From the NCBI RefSeq assembly GCF_028714215.1, contig NZ_JAQTMS010000004.1, positions 62,001-126,000 on the forward strand: 64,000 bases of DNA, written 5' to 3'. A program made the position numbers and the translations under genes. Positions 1 to 8,621 of the stretch are shown one piece after another. The stretch is from Rhodoferax sp. Its GTDB lineage: Bacteria > Pseudomonadota > Gammaproteobacteria > Burkholderiales > Burkholderiaceae_C. The notes beneath the pieces were generated by a model that was not told where the DNA came from, made no database searches, and was given only the letters and a program-made list of their open reading frames with translations. The stretch's first letter is position 1, and the number at the start of each line of letters is the position of its first letter.

Positions 1-676
1 CCAGCGTCGCCGTCTCCTGCTGTAGTTGCGGCAGGGCCGCGCGCAGGTAGGCGATCAGGCTGCGAAACACCGGCACCGCCCGCGGCGAGCCGCTTTCCAC
101 CAACTCCTGCACGTTGGCCAGGGTGTTGAGAAGAAAGTGCGGCTCGATCTGCGCCGTCAGCAGGTGCAGCCGGGCGTCCGCCGCCTGGCGCAGCAAGGTC
201 TCCCGCTCCAGTGCAAATTGCAGTGCCTGCGCCCTGGCCTGGGCGTCGCGCTCGCGGTACAGCGCACCCAGCGCGAACAAGGTGCCGATGATGGCGGCAT
301 TGGTGAAGACCATCCAATAGCCGGCCAGCCGTGGACGGGAATGCAGGAAGGCCGAAAAATCGCCGCCCAGCGAGAGCAGCTGAACCGCCAGCGGCGCCAG
401 CGCCGCACCCAGCCCGATGGCCAGCAACTGCGCCACCCAGGCCGGCAACCAGCGCTGGCGCCAGCTGCCGGCGGCGTTGAAGGCGAACAGCAGCACGACG
501 CCGACAAAAAGTGTCTCGCCGGCGACCTCAAGGTAGGAGTTGTGGGTCCAGGGCTTCAGCAGCAGCGCCGTCAGCAGGGCCAGGCAGATCACCAGCGCCA
601 GTTGGCGCGGTCCCGCGGTCAGGCCCGGCAGCCGGCGGCGCCAGGCCGCGGCGTTGGAGTGTGCTTGCAGGCTCAT
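1..676 (-). CDS. LytS/YehU-type sensor histidine kinase (3' end outside window)
   Basis: Membrane sensor kinase of the LytS/YehU type, which normally phosphorylates a LytTR response regulator. The first ~170 residues hold several hydrophobic stretches (such as LALVICLALLTALLL and GVVLLFAF) that read as membrane segments. The His_kinase box follows, with QIEPHFLLNTLANVQ containing the phospho-accepting histidine. The ATPase domain is beyond the window edge. The ATG at 674-676 is chosen because a good promoter lies directly upstream (683-711). It is divergent from the DUF748 gene. The partner regulator, if adjacent, would lie to the left and is not seen. Confidence 0.85.
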   Translation of the reverse strand, partial: MSLQAHSNAAAWRRRLPGLTAGPRQLALVICLALLTALLLKPWTHNSYLEVAGETLFVGVVLLFAFNAAGSWRQRWLPAWVAQLLAIGLGAALAPLAVQLLSLGGDFSAFLHSRPRLAGYWMVFTNAAIIGTLFALGALYRERDAQARAQALQFALERETLLRQAADARLHLLTAQIEPHFLLNTLANVQELVESGSPRAVPVFRSLIAYLRAALPQLQQETATL

Positions 677-682
677 GCGGCG

Positions 683-711
683 AAGATAAGCGCGCGCTGA
701 TCCGGGGTCAA
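683..711 (-). promoter_or_regulatory. Sigma-70-like promoter of the LytS-type kinase, possibly leaderless
   Basis: On the minus strand TTGACC (706-711) is followed after 17 bp by TATCTT (683-688). The expected transcription start falls at about 676, the first base of the chosen ATG, so the mRNA may be leaderless. This was read by eye only. Confidence 0.45.
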
Positions 712-840
712 GACGGAATTGCGATGAAACGCGGTATTTCGGGTTTGGGCGGCGGTTCCGGACGGTGTTGCCACGGCGAAGAGGCATACTTGCAGGCGCG
801 GCGCTGATTGGCGCATCTTGGATTGGCACAGGTACAGGCG

Positions 841-3800
841 ATGAAGATTCGTTGGAAGTGGTGGGTGACAGGGTTGGTCGGCGTGTTGGGCCTCTACACG
901 CTGGCCGGTTTTGTGTTGCTGCCGCTGCTGGTCAGGCAGCAGTTGCCGGGGCTGGCGCAGACCCAACTGGCGCGCCAGGCCAGCATCGGCCAGCTCAGTT
1001 TCAATCCCTATACCCTGCGCCTGCAAGCACGGGACCTGCGCTTGTCCGAGGCCGATGGCGCGCCGCTGTTGGCGCTTGAGCAACTGGCGCTGCAACTGCA
1101 GTGGCAGTCGCTGCTGCGGCGGGCCTGGTGTTTTACCGAAATCCGCATCATCGCGCCCAGCGCCAGCCTGACCGTCGCGCCGGACGGCAGCTTCAATCTG
1201 GCTCAACTGCTGGCCACGCTGCAGCGTGGTCCCCCAGACTCCGCCACTGACAAGCGTCTGCCGCGCCTGAGCGTCGGGCAACTGCTGCTGGAAGGCGGCA
1301 AGCTGGCGCTCAGCGATCGCCGCGCCGGCTACGCGGAAAGCTGGCTGCCGATCAACTTCACCCTGAACAATTTCAGCACCCTGGCGGGCCAGAACAACAG
1401 CTACACCTTCAGTGCCACCTCGGCGCGCGGCGCCAGCCTTCGCGCCAGCGGCGAACTGTCGCTGGCTCCGCTGGGCGGCAGCGGCCAGCTGACGCTGGAA
1501 AACGCCTCCCTGCCGGAGCTGGCGGTCTATCTCAAGTCGTATACCCGCGCCACGCTGGCCGCCGGCAAACTCGCCGCCACCCTGCCTTACCGCTTCTCCC
1601 TGGCCGACGGCAAATTGGAGGCCCGTCTGGCCGGTGCCAAGCTGGCGCTGCGCGACTTGGCGCTGGCGCACGAGGGCAACCGCGATTCCTTCGCCACCTT
1701 GACGCGGCTGGAGCTCAGCGGCATAGCCGCCGATCTGGCGCGCCGCGAGGCGACGCTGGGCGAAGTGCGGGCTCAGGGCGGCCGGCTGGCGCTCCGGCGC
1801 AATGCCAAGGGCGAACTCGATCTGGCCGGTCTCATGAAGGCGGCGCTGGCGCCGGCCGCGGTGGCGGTCCAGCCGGTGCCGGTCAACAACTGGAAGCTGG
1901 CCGTCAAGCAACTGGTTTTCGATCAGCTGGCGGTCAGCGCGCTCGATGAAAGCGTCAGCCCGGCGCTCAGGGTGAATGCGGACAAAGTGCAATTGCGTCT
2001 GCAACTGGTGGCCCGGCAGGCCGCCGCCGACTTCCAGTGGAAGATCAGCGACGCCGGCTTTTCACTGGCGGACCTGGTGCTCACCAGCGGCACCCAAGCA
2101 CCGGTCAAACTGGCCCGGCTGGGCTTTAGCGATGGGGTGGTCGACTCCGCCGCGCGGCAGGCCCGTTTCGGGCGCATCTTTGCCACCGGCGGGCAGTTGC
2201 GGCTGACGCGCGATCGGCAAGGGCAGCTGGACCTGTTGCGCCTGTTGCCCAAGTTCGGCGCCGCCGGCGCCAAACCGGCCGGCGCGCCAGCGAAGCCTGT
2301 TGTTGCACCCTGGAGCGCCGTCGCCGGCAGCGTGGTATTGAGCCAATTTGGCGCCGACCTGGAAGACCAGGGCAGCGGCGTCAAGGTCCGGCTGCAAGAC
2401 TTTGGCGCCAAGCTTGAGGGCGTCAGCAGCGATCTGCGGCGACCGGTCAAGTTCAAGGCCGGTCTGAGCCTGCGTGAAGGCGGCCGGTTGTCGGCGCAGG
2501 GCAGCCTGCTGCCCGGCAGCGGCGCCGTGCGGGCCGATGTCCGGGTCAAACAACTGGCGCTGCGCCCCTTGCAGCCCCTGCTGGACCATTATCTGAAGCT
2601 GAAAATTGCCGGCGGCAGCGTCTCCGCGCAAGGACTCCTGACGACGGGCAGCGGGACGGCCAAGAGCGCGGCCCTGCGCTACGTCGGCGGCCTGGATGTG
2701 GCCGGCCTGGTGCTCAACGAGGAAGACGGCGATCTGTTCGCCTCCTGGAACAATGTGGGCGCCCAGCAGCTCACTTTCAGCCTGCAACCCAATCTGCTGG
2801 CGATCTCGGAACTGCGCGTGCTGGAGCCCAACGCCAAGCTGATCATCGAGAACGACCGCACGTTCAATGCGGCGCGTCTGCTGGTGCCGGCTGCCCCCGC
2901 GGCGGCCGGCGTCGAGGCGCCGGCCCCGGCGGCGGCGTCGGCCGAACCGTTTCCGGTACGCATCCCGCGTCTGCGCTTGCAGAACGGCAAGCTCGACTTC
3001 ACCGACCTCAGCTTGCGGCCGCAGTTCGCGGCCAAGATCGTTGAGCTGAACGGCGTGGTCACCGGCCTGTCGTCGAACCGCGATTCACGCAGCCAGATCG
3101 AACTTGACGGCCGGGTCGATGAGTTCGGTCTGGCGCGCATTCGCGGCGAACTCAACCCGTTCGCGCCACGCAACAGCACCGACCTCAACGTGGTGTTCAA
3201 GAACGTCGACATGGTGCCGGCCTCGCCCTACAGCATGAAGTTCGCCGGCTACCGGATCGCCGAAGGCCGGATCTCGCTCGATCTGCAATACAAGGTGCGC
3301 AACAGCCAGCTCGAAGGCGCCAACCAGATCGTCATCGACCGGCTGACCCTGGGCGAGCGGGTCGACAGCCCCGATGCGCTCAAGCTACCGCTGGAACTGG
3401 CGATTGCGGTCCTGAAGGACAGCGACGGGCGCATCGATCTGGGGCTGCCGGTTTCCGGCGACCTGAGCGATCCGCAGTTCAGCTATGGGGCCGTCGTCTG
3501 GAAAGCGATCGGCAATGTGCTGGGCAAGATCGTGACGGCGCCGTTTCGCGCCCTGGGCAGTCTGCTGGGCTTCAGTAGCGACAAACTGGAGGCCATCGAT
3601 TTCGATCCGGGCAGCGCCACGCTGTTGCCGCCCGAGCGCGAGAAACTCAAGCAGATGGCGCAGATTCTGGCCAAGCGCAGCCAACTGAAACTTTCGGTGC
3701 CGGGCCACTACAGCGAGGCGGCCGACGGTGCCGCGCTGAGGACGCGTGCCATGCGGCTGGAAGTTGCCCAACGGGCCGGCATCAAGCTGGAAGCCGGCGA

Positions 3801-4239
3801 GCAAGTCGGGCCGCTGGCCCTGGGCGAGCGCAGTGTTCGCGTGGCCTTGCGCGACGCGTACGCCCAGCGTTTTGGCACCGCGGCGCTGGACCGGCAGAAG
3901 CAGGCGGCGGCCAGCGCGCCGGCGGCGCCGGGCGGCCAGACCGACCTTGCGACTGAGAAATTGCCGCTGTGGCAGCGCGCCAGCAAGCTGCTTCAGGGTG
4001 AGCCGCAAGTCGCCGATGCCAGTGCCTTCTACCGCCAATTGCAGGACCAGCTGGCGCAGCAACAGACGCTGCCAGCTGCTGCCCTGACCGATCTGGGCGC
4101 GCAACGCGCCAGCGCCATTCTGGCGGCTCTGCAAGAAGACGGCGTAGCCCCGGCCAGTCTGGCTGCCGCCGCGCCCGAAAGCGTGGACGGCGCAGCCGGC
4201 AAGGCGGTGGCGCTGAAGCTGGGACTGACGGCCAAATAG
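841..4239 (+). CDS. DUF748 / AsmA-like envelope protein
   Basis: Protein of 1,132 residues. It has an N-terminal membrane anchor (WVTGLVGVLGLYTLAGFVLL), then long repeating beta-rich segments of the AsmA/DUF748 kind, with recurrent patterns such as LRVLEPNAKLIIEN and DGSFNLAQLL. The C-terminus (LEAIDFDPGSATLLPPERE) resembles the OmpA-like tail of many DUF748 proteins. Relatives are large periplasmic proteins anchored in the inner membrane, and some are implicated in lipid transport or outer-membrane assembly; the role here is inferred. The ATG at 841 is preferred over an upstream in-frame TTG at 808 because the anchor starts right after it. Confidence 0.8.
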   Translation: MKIRWKWWVTGLVGVLGLYTLAGFVLLPLLVRQQLPGLAQTQLARQASIGQLSFNPYTLRLQARDLRLSEADGAPLLALEQLALQLQWQSLLRRAWCFTEIRIIAPSASLTVAPDGSFNLAQLLATLQRGPPDSATDKRLPRLSVGQLLLEGGKLALSDRRAGYAESWLPINFTLNNFSTLAGQNNSYTFSATSARGASLRASGELSLAPLGGSGQLTLENASLPELAVYLKSYTRATLAAGKLAATLPYRFSLADGKLEARLAGAKLALRDLALAHEGNRDSFATLTRLELSGIAADLARREATLGEVRAQGGRLALRRNAKGELDLAGLMKAALAPAAVAVQPVPVNNWKLAVKQLVFDQLAVSALDESVSPALRVNADKVQLRLQLVARQAAADFQWKISDAGFSLADLVLTSGTQAPVKLARLGFSDGVVDSAARQARFGRIFATGGQLRLTRDRQGQLDLLRLLPKFGAAGAKPAGAPAKPVVAPWSAVAGSVVLSQFGADLEDQGSGVKVRLQDFGAKLEGVSSDLRRPVKFKAGLSLREGGRLSAQGSLLPGSGAVRADVRVKQLALRPLQPLLDHYLKLKIAGGSVSAQGLLTTGSGTAKSAALRYVGGLDVAGLVLNEEDGDLFASWNNVGAQQLTFSLQPNLLAISELRVLEPNAKLIIENDRTFNAARLLVPAAPAAAGVEAPAPAAASAEPFPVRIPRLRLQNGKLDFTDLSLRPQFAAKIVELNGVVTGLSSNRDSRSQIELDGRVDEFGLARIRGELNPFAPRNSTDLNVVFKNVDMVPASPYSMKFAGYRIAEGRISLDLQYKVRNSQLEGANQIVIDRLTLGERVDSPDALKLPLELAIAVLKDSDGRIDLGLPVSGDLSDPQFSYGAVVWKAIGNVLGKIVTAPFRALGSLLGFSSDKLEAIDFDPGSATLLPPEREKLKQMAQILAKRSQLKLSVPGHYSEAADGAALRTRAMRLEVAQRAGIKLEAGEQVGPLALGERSVRVALRDAYAQRFGTAALDRQKQAAASAPAAPGGQTDLATEKLPLWQRASKLLQGEPQVADASAFYRQLQDQLAQQQTLPAAALTDLGAQRASAILAALQEDGVAPASLAAAAPESVDGAAGKAVALKLGLTAK

Positions 4240-4262
4240 GGCGGCCGCCGGATGGGGATCAG

Positions 4263-4802
4263 CTACAGAATGGCGTGGCCCAGTTGACGCTCGATCTGGG
4301 TCAGTGAAATGACGCCGCGAATGCGCGCCGGACCTTGTCCGGTGGCGGCCTGAATCACCAGCAGATGGGTGCGTCCGGTTTTCTTGAAGGTGGCGATGAC
4401 GCGGCCCACGCTGGCCGATTTCAGTTCGTCGTAGTCCAGGGAGTCCAGTTGCGACAGCTCGGTCATCAAATCGCTGGCGCACAAATCCTGGCGCCGGATG
4501 TAGCGCTCGTTGACCAGCCGGGTCGGCTTTTCGCCGATCAAGTCGGCGGCCGTCAGCAGCCCCTCGACGCAGGGGAAATCGCGCACCACAAAGAGCGAGC
4601 GAACGCCTTGCTGGATCATCGCCTTCTCGGCCTTGTCGAGCGGCGTTTGCGGCTCGATGGTGGCGGCTTTCACCTGCGCCAGATCGGTCATCACATCCAG
4701 GCCCGGCGAGCTCAGGGTGACGGCGCCCTTGGCTTTCGGCTGGGCTTGCGGAATGCAGGTGTTTTCCGGAAAACGGAAGGTTGACAGAGGGGTTTCATTC
4801 AT
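4263..4802 (-). CDS. CBS-domain pair protein
   Basis: Small cytoplasmic protein of 179 residues with two CBS motifs. The first covers roughly residues 35-90 (VMTDLAQVKAATIEPQTPL then SLFVVRD...GLLTAADLIG) and the second residues 105-175 (CASDLMTELSQLDSLDY then HLLVIQA...IRGVISLTQI). CBS pairs bind adenine nucleotides and regulate partner proteins, but no effector domain is attached. The start at 4802 has AGGAG 9 bases upstream; a longer in-frame reading to 4913 lacks this. It is convergent with the DUF748 gene, with 23 bases between them. Confidence 0.85.
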   Translation of the reverse strand: MNETPLSTFRFPENTCIPQAQPKAKGAVTLSSPGLDVMTDLAQVKAATIEPQTPLDKAEKAMIQQGVRSLFVVRDFPCVEGLLTAADLIGEKPTRLVNERYIRRQDLCASDLMTELSQLDSLDYDELKSASVGRVIATFKKTGRTHLLVIQAATGQGPARIRGVISLTQIERQLGHAIL

Positions 4803-5022
4803 GGATCTGACTCCTGAGAAAAATGCTGCAAACAATAAAGTGAATACCCGTGAAGGTGTCAGCGCCAGCTTGGCGCGGGCTGCTGGATTCGAAGGCCCCA
4901 CTATAGGTGCCATGTCTTAAGGCTGCCTGAAGAAGGGCCATGCCCTCTTGACCAGCGACAAAGTCCGCGGCGGCGCCGGCAGCTACAATGCGCGCTCCGG
5001 CAGGCCCCAGGCATGCCGGTAA

Positions 5023-5108
5023 ACGCTAGGGGTGCTGGGTGTCGCAAGACGCCCGGCTGAGATGACACCCTGGAACTTGATCAAGATAATACTTGCGCAG
5101 GGAAGCGT
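5023..5108 (+). promoter_or_regulatory. TPP (thiamine pyrophosphate) riboswitch, THI element
   Basis: The THI-box landmarks appear in order: a P1 arm ACGCT (5023-5027) pairing with AGCGT (5104-5108), the AGGGGTGCT box (5028-5036), GCTGAGAT (5056-5063), ACACCCTGGAACTTGATC (5065-5082) and AGATAATACTTGCGCAGGGA (5084-5103). The GC arms at about 5034-5055 form the variable hairpin. TACAAT at 4984-4989 is a candidate -10 element. The aptamer ends about 70 bases before the TonB-receptor ATG, and the AAAGGA site could be masked when TPP binds. It should repress the downstream operon when TPP is plentiful. Confidence 0.9.
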
Positions 5109-5176
5109 CGCTGAATTCAGTCTGGCCGTCAACCCGACTCATTCCGCAACCCCCTGCCGTCGATAAAGGATTTTCG

Positions 5177-7345
5177 ATGGCATTCGATTTAAGACTTACC
5201 CCGCTGCTTGCCGCACTTGCCGCAACCACCACTTTCCCCGTACTCGCACAGACCACGCCGCCGCGCCTCGAGCCGATCACGGTGACGGCCAAGGCGGCGC
5301 CGACGCTGGACGCCAGCAGCGCGGAGGTCGGCGGCTTCGGCGCGCCGCTGGCCAAGACGCCGCAAAGCGTGACGGTATTCACCGCCGATCTGCTGGCCGA
5401 CACGGCCGCGCAATCGCTGTCCCAGCTGCTCAAGCTCGATGCCTCCCTGGCTGACAGCTACAACACCACCGGCTATATCGAGAGCCTTTCGATTCGCGGC
5501 TTTTTGCTGGACCAGGGCGGCAACTTCAGCCGCAATGGTCTGGCGGCCTCCAACTACGTCCCCATTGCCCTGGAGAACAAGGAGCGGATCGAAATTCTGA
5601 AGGGCGTGGCGGGCCTGCAATCGGGCGTCTCGGCGCCCGGCGGCAGGGTCAATTACGTCACCAAGACGCCGCAGAAGGAAGCGTTCACCACCGTCACCGT
5701 GGGTCTGGACGGCAACGGCGGCAGCAAGGTTCATCTGGACGCCAACAGCAGCGTGGGCGCCCTCGGCTTGCGCCTCAATCTGGTGGATGAACAACTGCAT
5801 TCCCACTTCGATCACGCCAACGGCACGCGCCAGTTGCTCAGCCTGGCCCTGGGCTGGGCCTTGAGCGCGGACACCTCGGTCTCGGCCGATCTGGAATACC
5901 AGTACAAGAGCCAGCCCTCGGTGCCGGGCTTGGGGCTGCTCGACAGCAATGGCGATGGTGTAGCCGACACGCTGCCGGCGCTCATCAATCCGCGCCTGAA
6001 CCTGAACAATCAATCCTGGTCGCTGCCGTTTCAGGTCAGCAGCACGACCGCCCAGATCGCCGTCAAGCACCGCCTCAATGCCGACTGGCAGGCCAGCTTC
6101 GCGGCCCATCGGCAGAGCAGCAGCATCAACGACCGGATCGCCTTCCCGGACGGCTGCGCTGCAAACAAGGTCTATCCGGGCTTGTGCGGCAATGGCGATG
6201 TCGATGTCTACGACTACCGCAGCGAGGGCGAGCAACGTACCTTGTCGAGCTGGGACGCCCACCTGGACGGCAAATTCGACGCGCTGGGCGTCAGCCACGC
6301 AACCCGCTTGGGCCTCAGCGGCCGCAGCGCCCACGCCGACCTGGCGCCCATGCAGGCCTACAACTATGTGGGCACCAGCAACATCTATACGCCTATTACG
6401 TTGCCGGCCGATCCCTCGCTCACCGTGCTCAACACCAACCGCCGAGAGCGCGCCGTCGAAGCCTATGCCACGCTGAACTCTAACTTGAGCGCCAGCCTGC
6501 AATCGTTCGTCGGCGTGCGCAGCTCGCGCCTGAGCCGCGGCAGCGAACTCAGCGACGGCACCGAGGCGGTGTCGTACCAGCAGACGGTGAACACGCCGTG
6601 GGCCGGACTGGCCTGGTCGCCCAGCGCCGCCAGCATGCTCTATGCCTCCTGGGGCCAGGGCGTCGAACTGGCAGTGGTGCCGAATCGCCCGGCGCAGTTT
6701 TCCAACTACGGCCAGGCGCTGCCGGCGCTCAAGAGCGAGCAGACCGAGATCGGCATGAAATGGCAAGCCAATTCACGCCTGCTGCTGAGCGCCGCCGCGT
6801 TCAGCATAGACAAACCCTATGCCGACGATCTGCCGGCCACCGGCGCGGGCGCCTTGCCGGTGCGCGTGGCGGGGGCCAAGACGGCACGCCATCGCGGGCT
6901 TGAACTCTCGGCCAGCGGCCGCGTCAGCGAAGCGCTCTCTATCCAGGCCAGCCTGATGGCGCTGGATGCCCGCTACACGCAGGCGGTCGATCCGGCCTTG
7001 CTGGACCAGCGCGTCACCAATGTGCCGCGCTTCAAGAGTTCCCTGTTTGCCGACTACAAGGTCGCCGCCGTGCCCGGTCTGGCGCTCAATGCCACGGCCA
7101 GCTTCGAGAGCCCCAAAACCGCCACCGCCGATGGCAGCGTCGAACTGCCGGCAGCCTGGCAACTCGATGCCGGGCTGAGCTACCAGCAGCGCATCGCGGG
7201 GCGCTCCACCCTGTGGCGCTTGAATGTGGAGAACCTGAGCAACCGCACTTACTGGCGCGAGGCGCCGACCACCGATTGGGGCGGCATCTATCTGTTCCCA
7301 TCGACGCCGCGCACCCTGCGCCTGAGCGCCACCATCGAGCTCTAA
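5177..7345 (+). CDS. TonB-dependent outer-membrane receptor, probably for thiamine
   Basis: A 722-residue outer-membrane receptor. A signal peptide ends near PVLAQ (residues ~1-25), a plug domain follows (TPQSVTVFTADLLADTAAQS, SLSIRGFLLD, RIEILKGVAGLQSG, GGRVNYVTKTP), then a beta-barrel to the C-terminal TLRLSATIEL. By sequence it would be labelled a siderophore receptor, but the TPP riboswitch just upstream and the PnuT-type gene 3 bases downstream argue for thiamine or a precursor as ligand. The ATG at 5177 has AAAGGA 6 bases upstream; an upstream in-frame start would run into the riboswitch. Substrate is inferred. Confidence 0.88.
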   Translation: MAFDLRLTPLLAALAATTTFPVLAQTTPPRLEPITVTAKAAPTLDASSAEVGGFGAPLAKTPQSVTVFTADLLADTAAQSLSQLLKLDASLADSYNTTGYIESLSIRGFLLDQGGNFSRNGLAASNYVPIALENKERIEILKGVAGLQSGVSAPGGRVNYVTKTPQKEAFTTVTVGLDGNGGSKVHLDANSSVGALGLRLNLVDEQLHSHFDHANGTRQLLSLALGWALSADTSVSADLEYQYKSQPSVPGLGLLDSNGDGVADTLPALINPRLNLNNQSWSLPFQVSSTTAQIAVKHRLNADWQASFAAHRQSSSINDRIAFPDGCAANKVYPGLCGNGDVDVYDYRSEGEQRTLSSWDAHLDGKFDALGVSHATRLGLSGRSAHADLAPMQAYNYVGTSNIYTPITLPADPSLTVLNTNRRERAVEAYATLNSNLSASLQSFVGVRSSRLSRGSELSDGTEAVSYQQTVNTPWAGLAWSPSAASMLYASWGQGVELAVVPNRPAQFSNYGQALPALKSEQTEIGMKWQANSRLLLSAAAFSIDKPYADDLPATGAGALPVRVAGAKTARHRGLELSASGRVSEALSIQASLMALDARYTQAVDPALLDQRVTNVPRFKSSLFADYKVAAVPGLALNATASFESPKTATADGSVELPAAWQLDAGLSYQQRIAGRSTLWRLNVENLSNRTYWREAPTTDWGGIYLFPSTPRTLRLSATIEL

Positions 7346-7348
7346 CGA

Positions 7349-7966
7349 ATGTTGGCCACCGCCTTCACGCTGCTTGGCACGGCCGTCAGCTGGCTGGAGC
7401 TGGTGGCGTTTGTGCTGGCACTGGCCAACATCGCGTGCAATGTTTTCGAGATCCATTGGGGCTGGCCCCTGACCATCGTCGCCAGTGCGCTGTATGCATG
7501 GCTGTTTTACGCCAGCAAGCTCTATGGCGAAGCGGGTGTCAACCTGTTCTTCGCCGTCACCGCGCTGTGGGGTTGGTGGCAGTGGCTGCACGGTCACCGG
7601 GCTGGCTCCGGCGCGCCCTTGCGCATCGAACGGCTGGACCGGCGTGGCCTCCAGTGGTGCCTGCTTGGCTACGCTTTGCTGTGGCTGCTGTGCGCACTCC
7701 TGCTGCGCAGCGTCACCGACTCCGAGGTGCCCTGGGCCGATGGCTTTGTGACAGCCGGCAGCGTCGTCGGCACGGTCCTGCTGGCGCGCAAGTTCATCGA
7801 CAACTGGCCCCTGTGGCTGCTGGTCAATGCCGCCAGCGTGGCCTTGTTCGCCTACAAGGGACTGCAACTGACGGTGCTGCTTTACGTCATCTTCTTCCTG
7901 CTGGCGATCTGGGGTTGGCTGGGCTGGAAAATACGCATGGCCAGTGCCACCGGCCCGACGCCATGA
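7349..7966 (+). CDS. pnuT: PnuC/PnuT-family vitamin permease, probably thiamine
   Basis: Integral membrane protein of 205 residues with about seven hydrophobic segments. It matches the PnuC family in length and in the aromatic motif WGWWQWL, with a second conserved part around KFIDNWPLWLLVNAASV. PnuC carries nicotinamide riboside; the PnuT branch is predicted to carry thiamine and is typically controlled by THI boxes, which is the case here. PnuC-type carriers facilitate diffusion and need an intracellular kinase to trap the substrate, consistent with the kinase gene whose ATG overlaps this stop codon. The gene starts 3 bases after the receptor stop. Confidence 0.87.
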   Translation: MLATAFTLLGTAVSWLELVAFVLALANIACNVFEIHWGWPLTIVASALYAWLFYASKLYGEAGVNLFFAVTALWGWWQWLHGHRAGSGAPLRIERLDRRGLQWCLLGYALLWLLCALLLRSVTDSEVPWADGFVTAGSVVGTVLLARKFIDNWPLWLLVNAASVALFAYKGLQLTVLLYVIFFLLAIWGWLGWKIRMASATGPTP

Positions 7967-8514
7967 AGACACTGCGGCTGATCTGCATCATGGGTGCCGA
8001 AAGCACCGGCAAGACCACGCTGGCGCAGTCCCTGGCGGCGCATTTTGCTTGCCCCTGGGTGCCGGAGTATCTGCGCCACTTCTGCCAGCAGCACGCCAGA
8101 ACGCCGACCCGTGAAGAGCAGCAGGACGTGCTTGAGATGCAGCACCAGGCCCAACTGGCGGCGCAGGCGCAAGCCGGGCAGATGGCATCGCCGTTCGTCT
8201 TCTGCGACACCGCGCCGCTGCTGACCGCCATCTACAGCGACTACATCTTCGGCGATCGCTCGCTCTATGCGCGCGCCCGCGCCCTGCATGCCGGCTATGC
8301 CTTGACGCTGCTGCTGGCGCCCGATATCGCCTGGGTCGCCGACGGCCTGCAGCGCGACGGCGAGCAGGTGCGCCAGCCGGTGACGCAGATGATCAGCCGC
8401 GAGCTGGGCGCCCTGGCGCTGCCTGTGGCCAGCATCGCCGGGCAGGGCGACGGACGCTTTGCCGCCGCCCTGCAGGCGGTCCAGGCGATCCAGGCCGGCG
8501 CGACCTGCCAGTAG
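7963..8514 (+). CDS. NadR-like P-loop kinase (predicted thiamine-trapping kinase)
   Basis: A 183-residue cytoplasmic ATPase with Walker A GAESTGKTT at about residues 11-19, similar to the C-terminal ribosylnicotinamide kinase domain of NadR (AAA_28 type), including EYLRHFCQQH and FCDTAPLL. No nucleotidyltransferase domain is attached, unlike full NadR. The ATG overlaps the pnuT stop (ATGA), so the two are translationally coupled. By position it most likely phosphorylates the vitamin brought in by PnuT, thiamine given the riboswitch. Thiamine kinase activity is inferred; nicotinamide riboside kinase is the alternative. Confidence 0.78.
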   Translation: MKTLRLICIMGAESTGKTTLAQSLAAHFACPWVPEYLRHFCQQHARTPTREEQQDVLEMQHQAQLAAQAQAGQMASPFVFCDTAPLLTAIYSDYIFGDRSLYARARALHAGYALTLLLAPDIAWVADGLQRDGEQVRQPVTQMISRELGALALPVASIAGQGDGRFAAALQAVQAIQAGATCQ

Positions 8515-8621
8515 TTTGTCGGGTTGCCAGGGGTCGCCAAGGTGATCGCGTTGAGGCTGCGCCCTGGCGGTGCAACCCTACAATCGAAACGCTGACCCTG
8601 GTACAACGCAAAGGACGAATG

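Noticed and set aside
673-2004. 443-codon minus-strand frame over the DUF748 gene
   Set aside because: Gln/Arg-rich antisense frame without family features.
5093-5176. Upstream extension of the TonB receptor
   Set aside because: It overlaps the TPP aptamer and would place 28 residues before the signal peptide.
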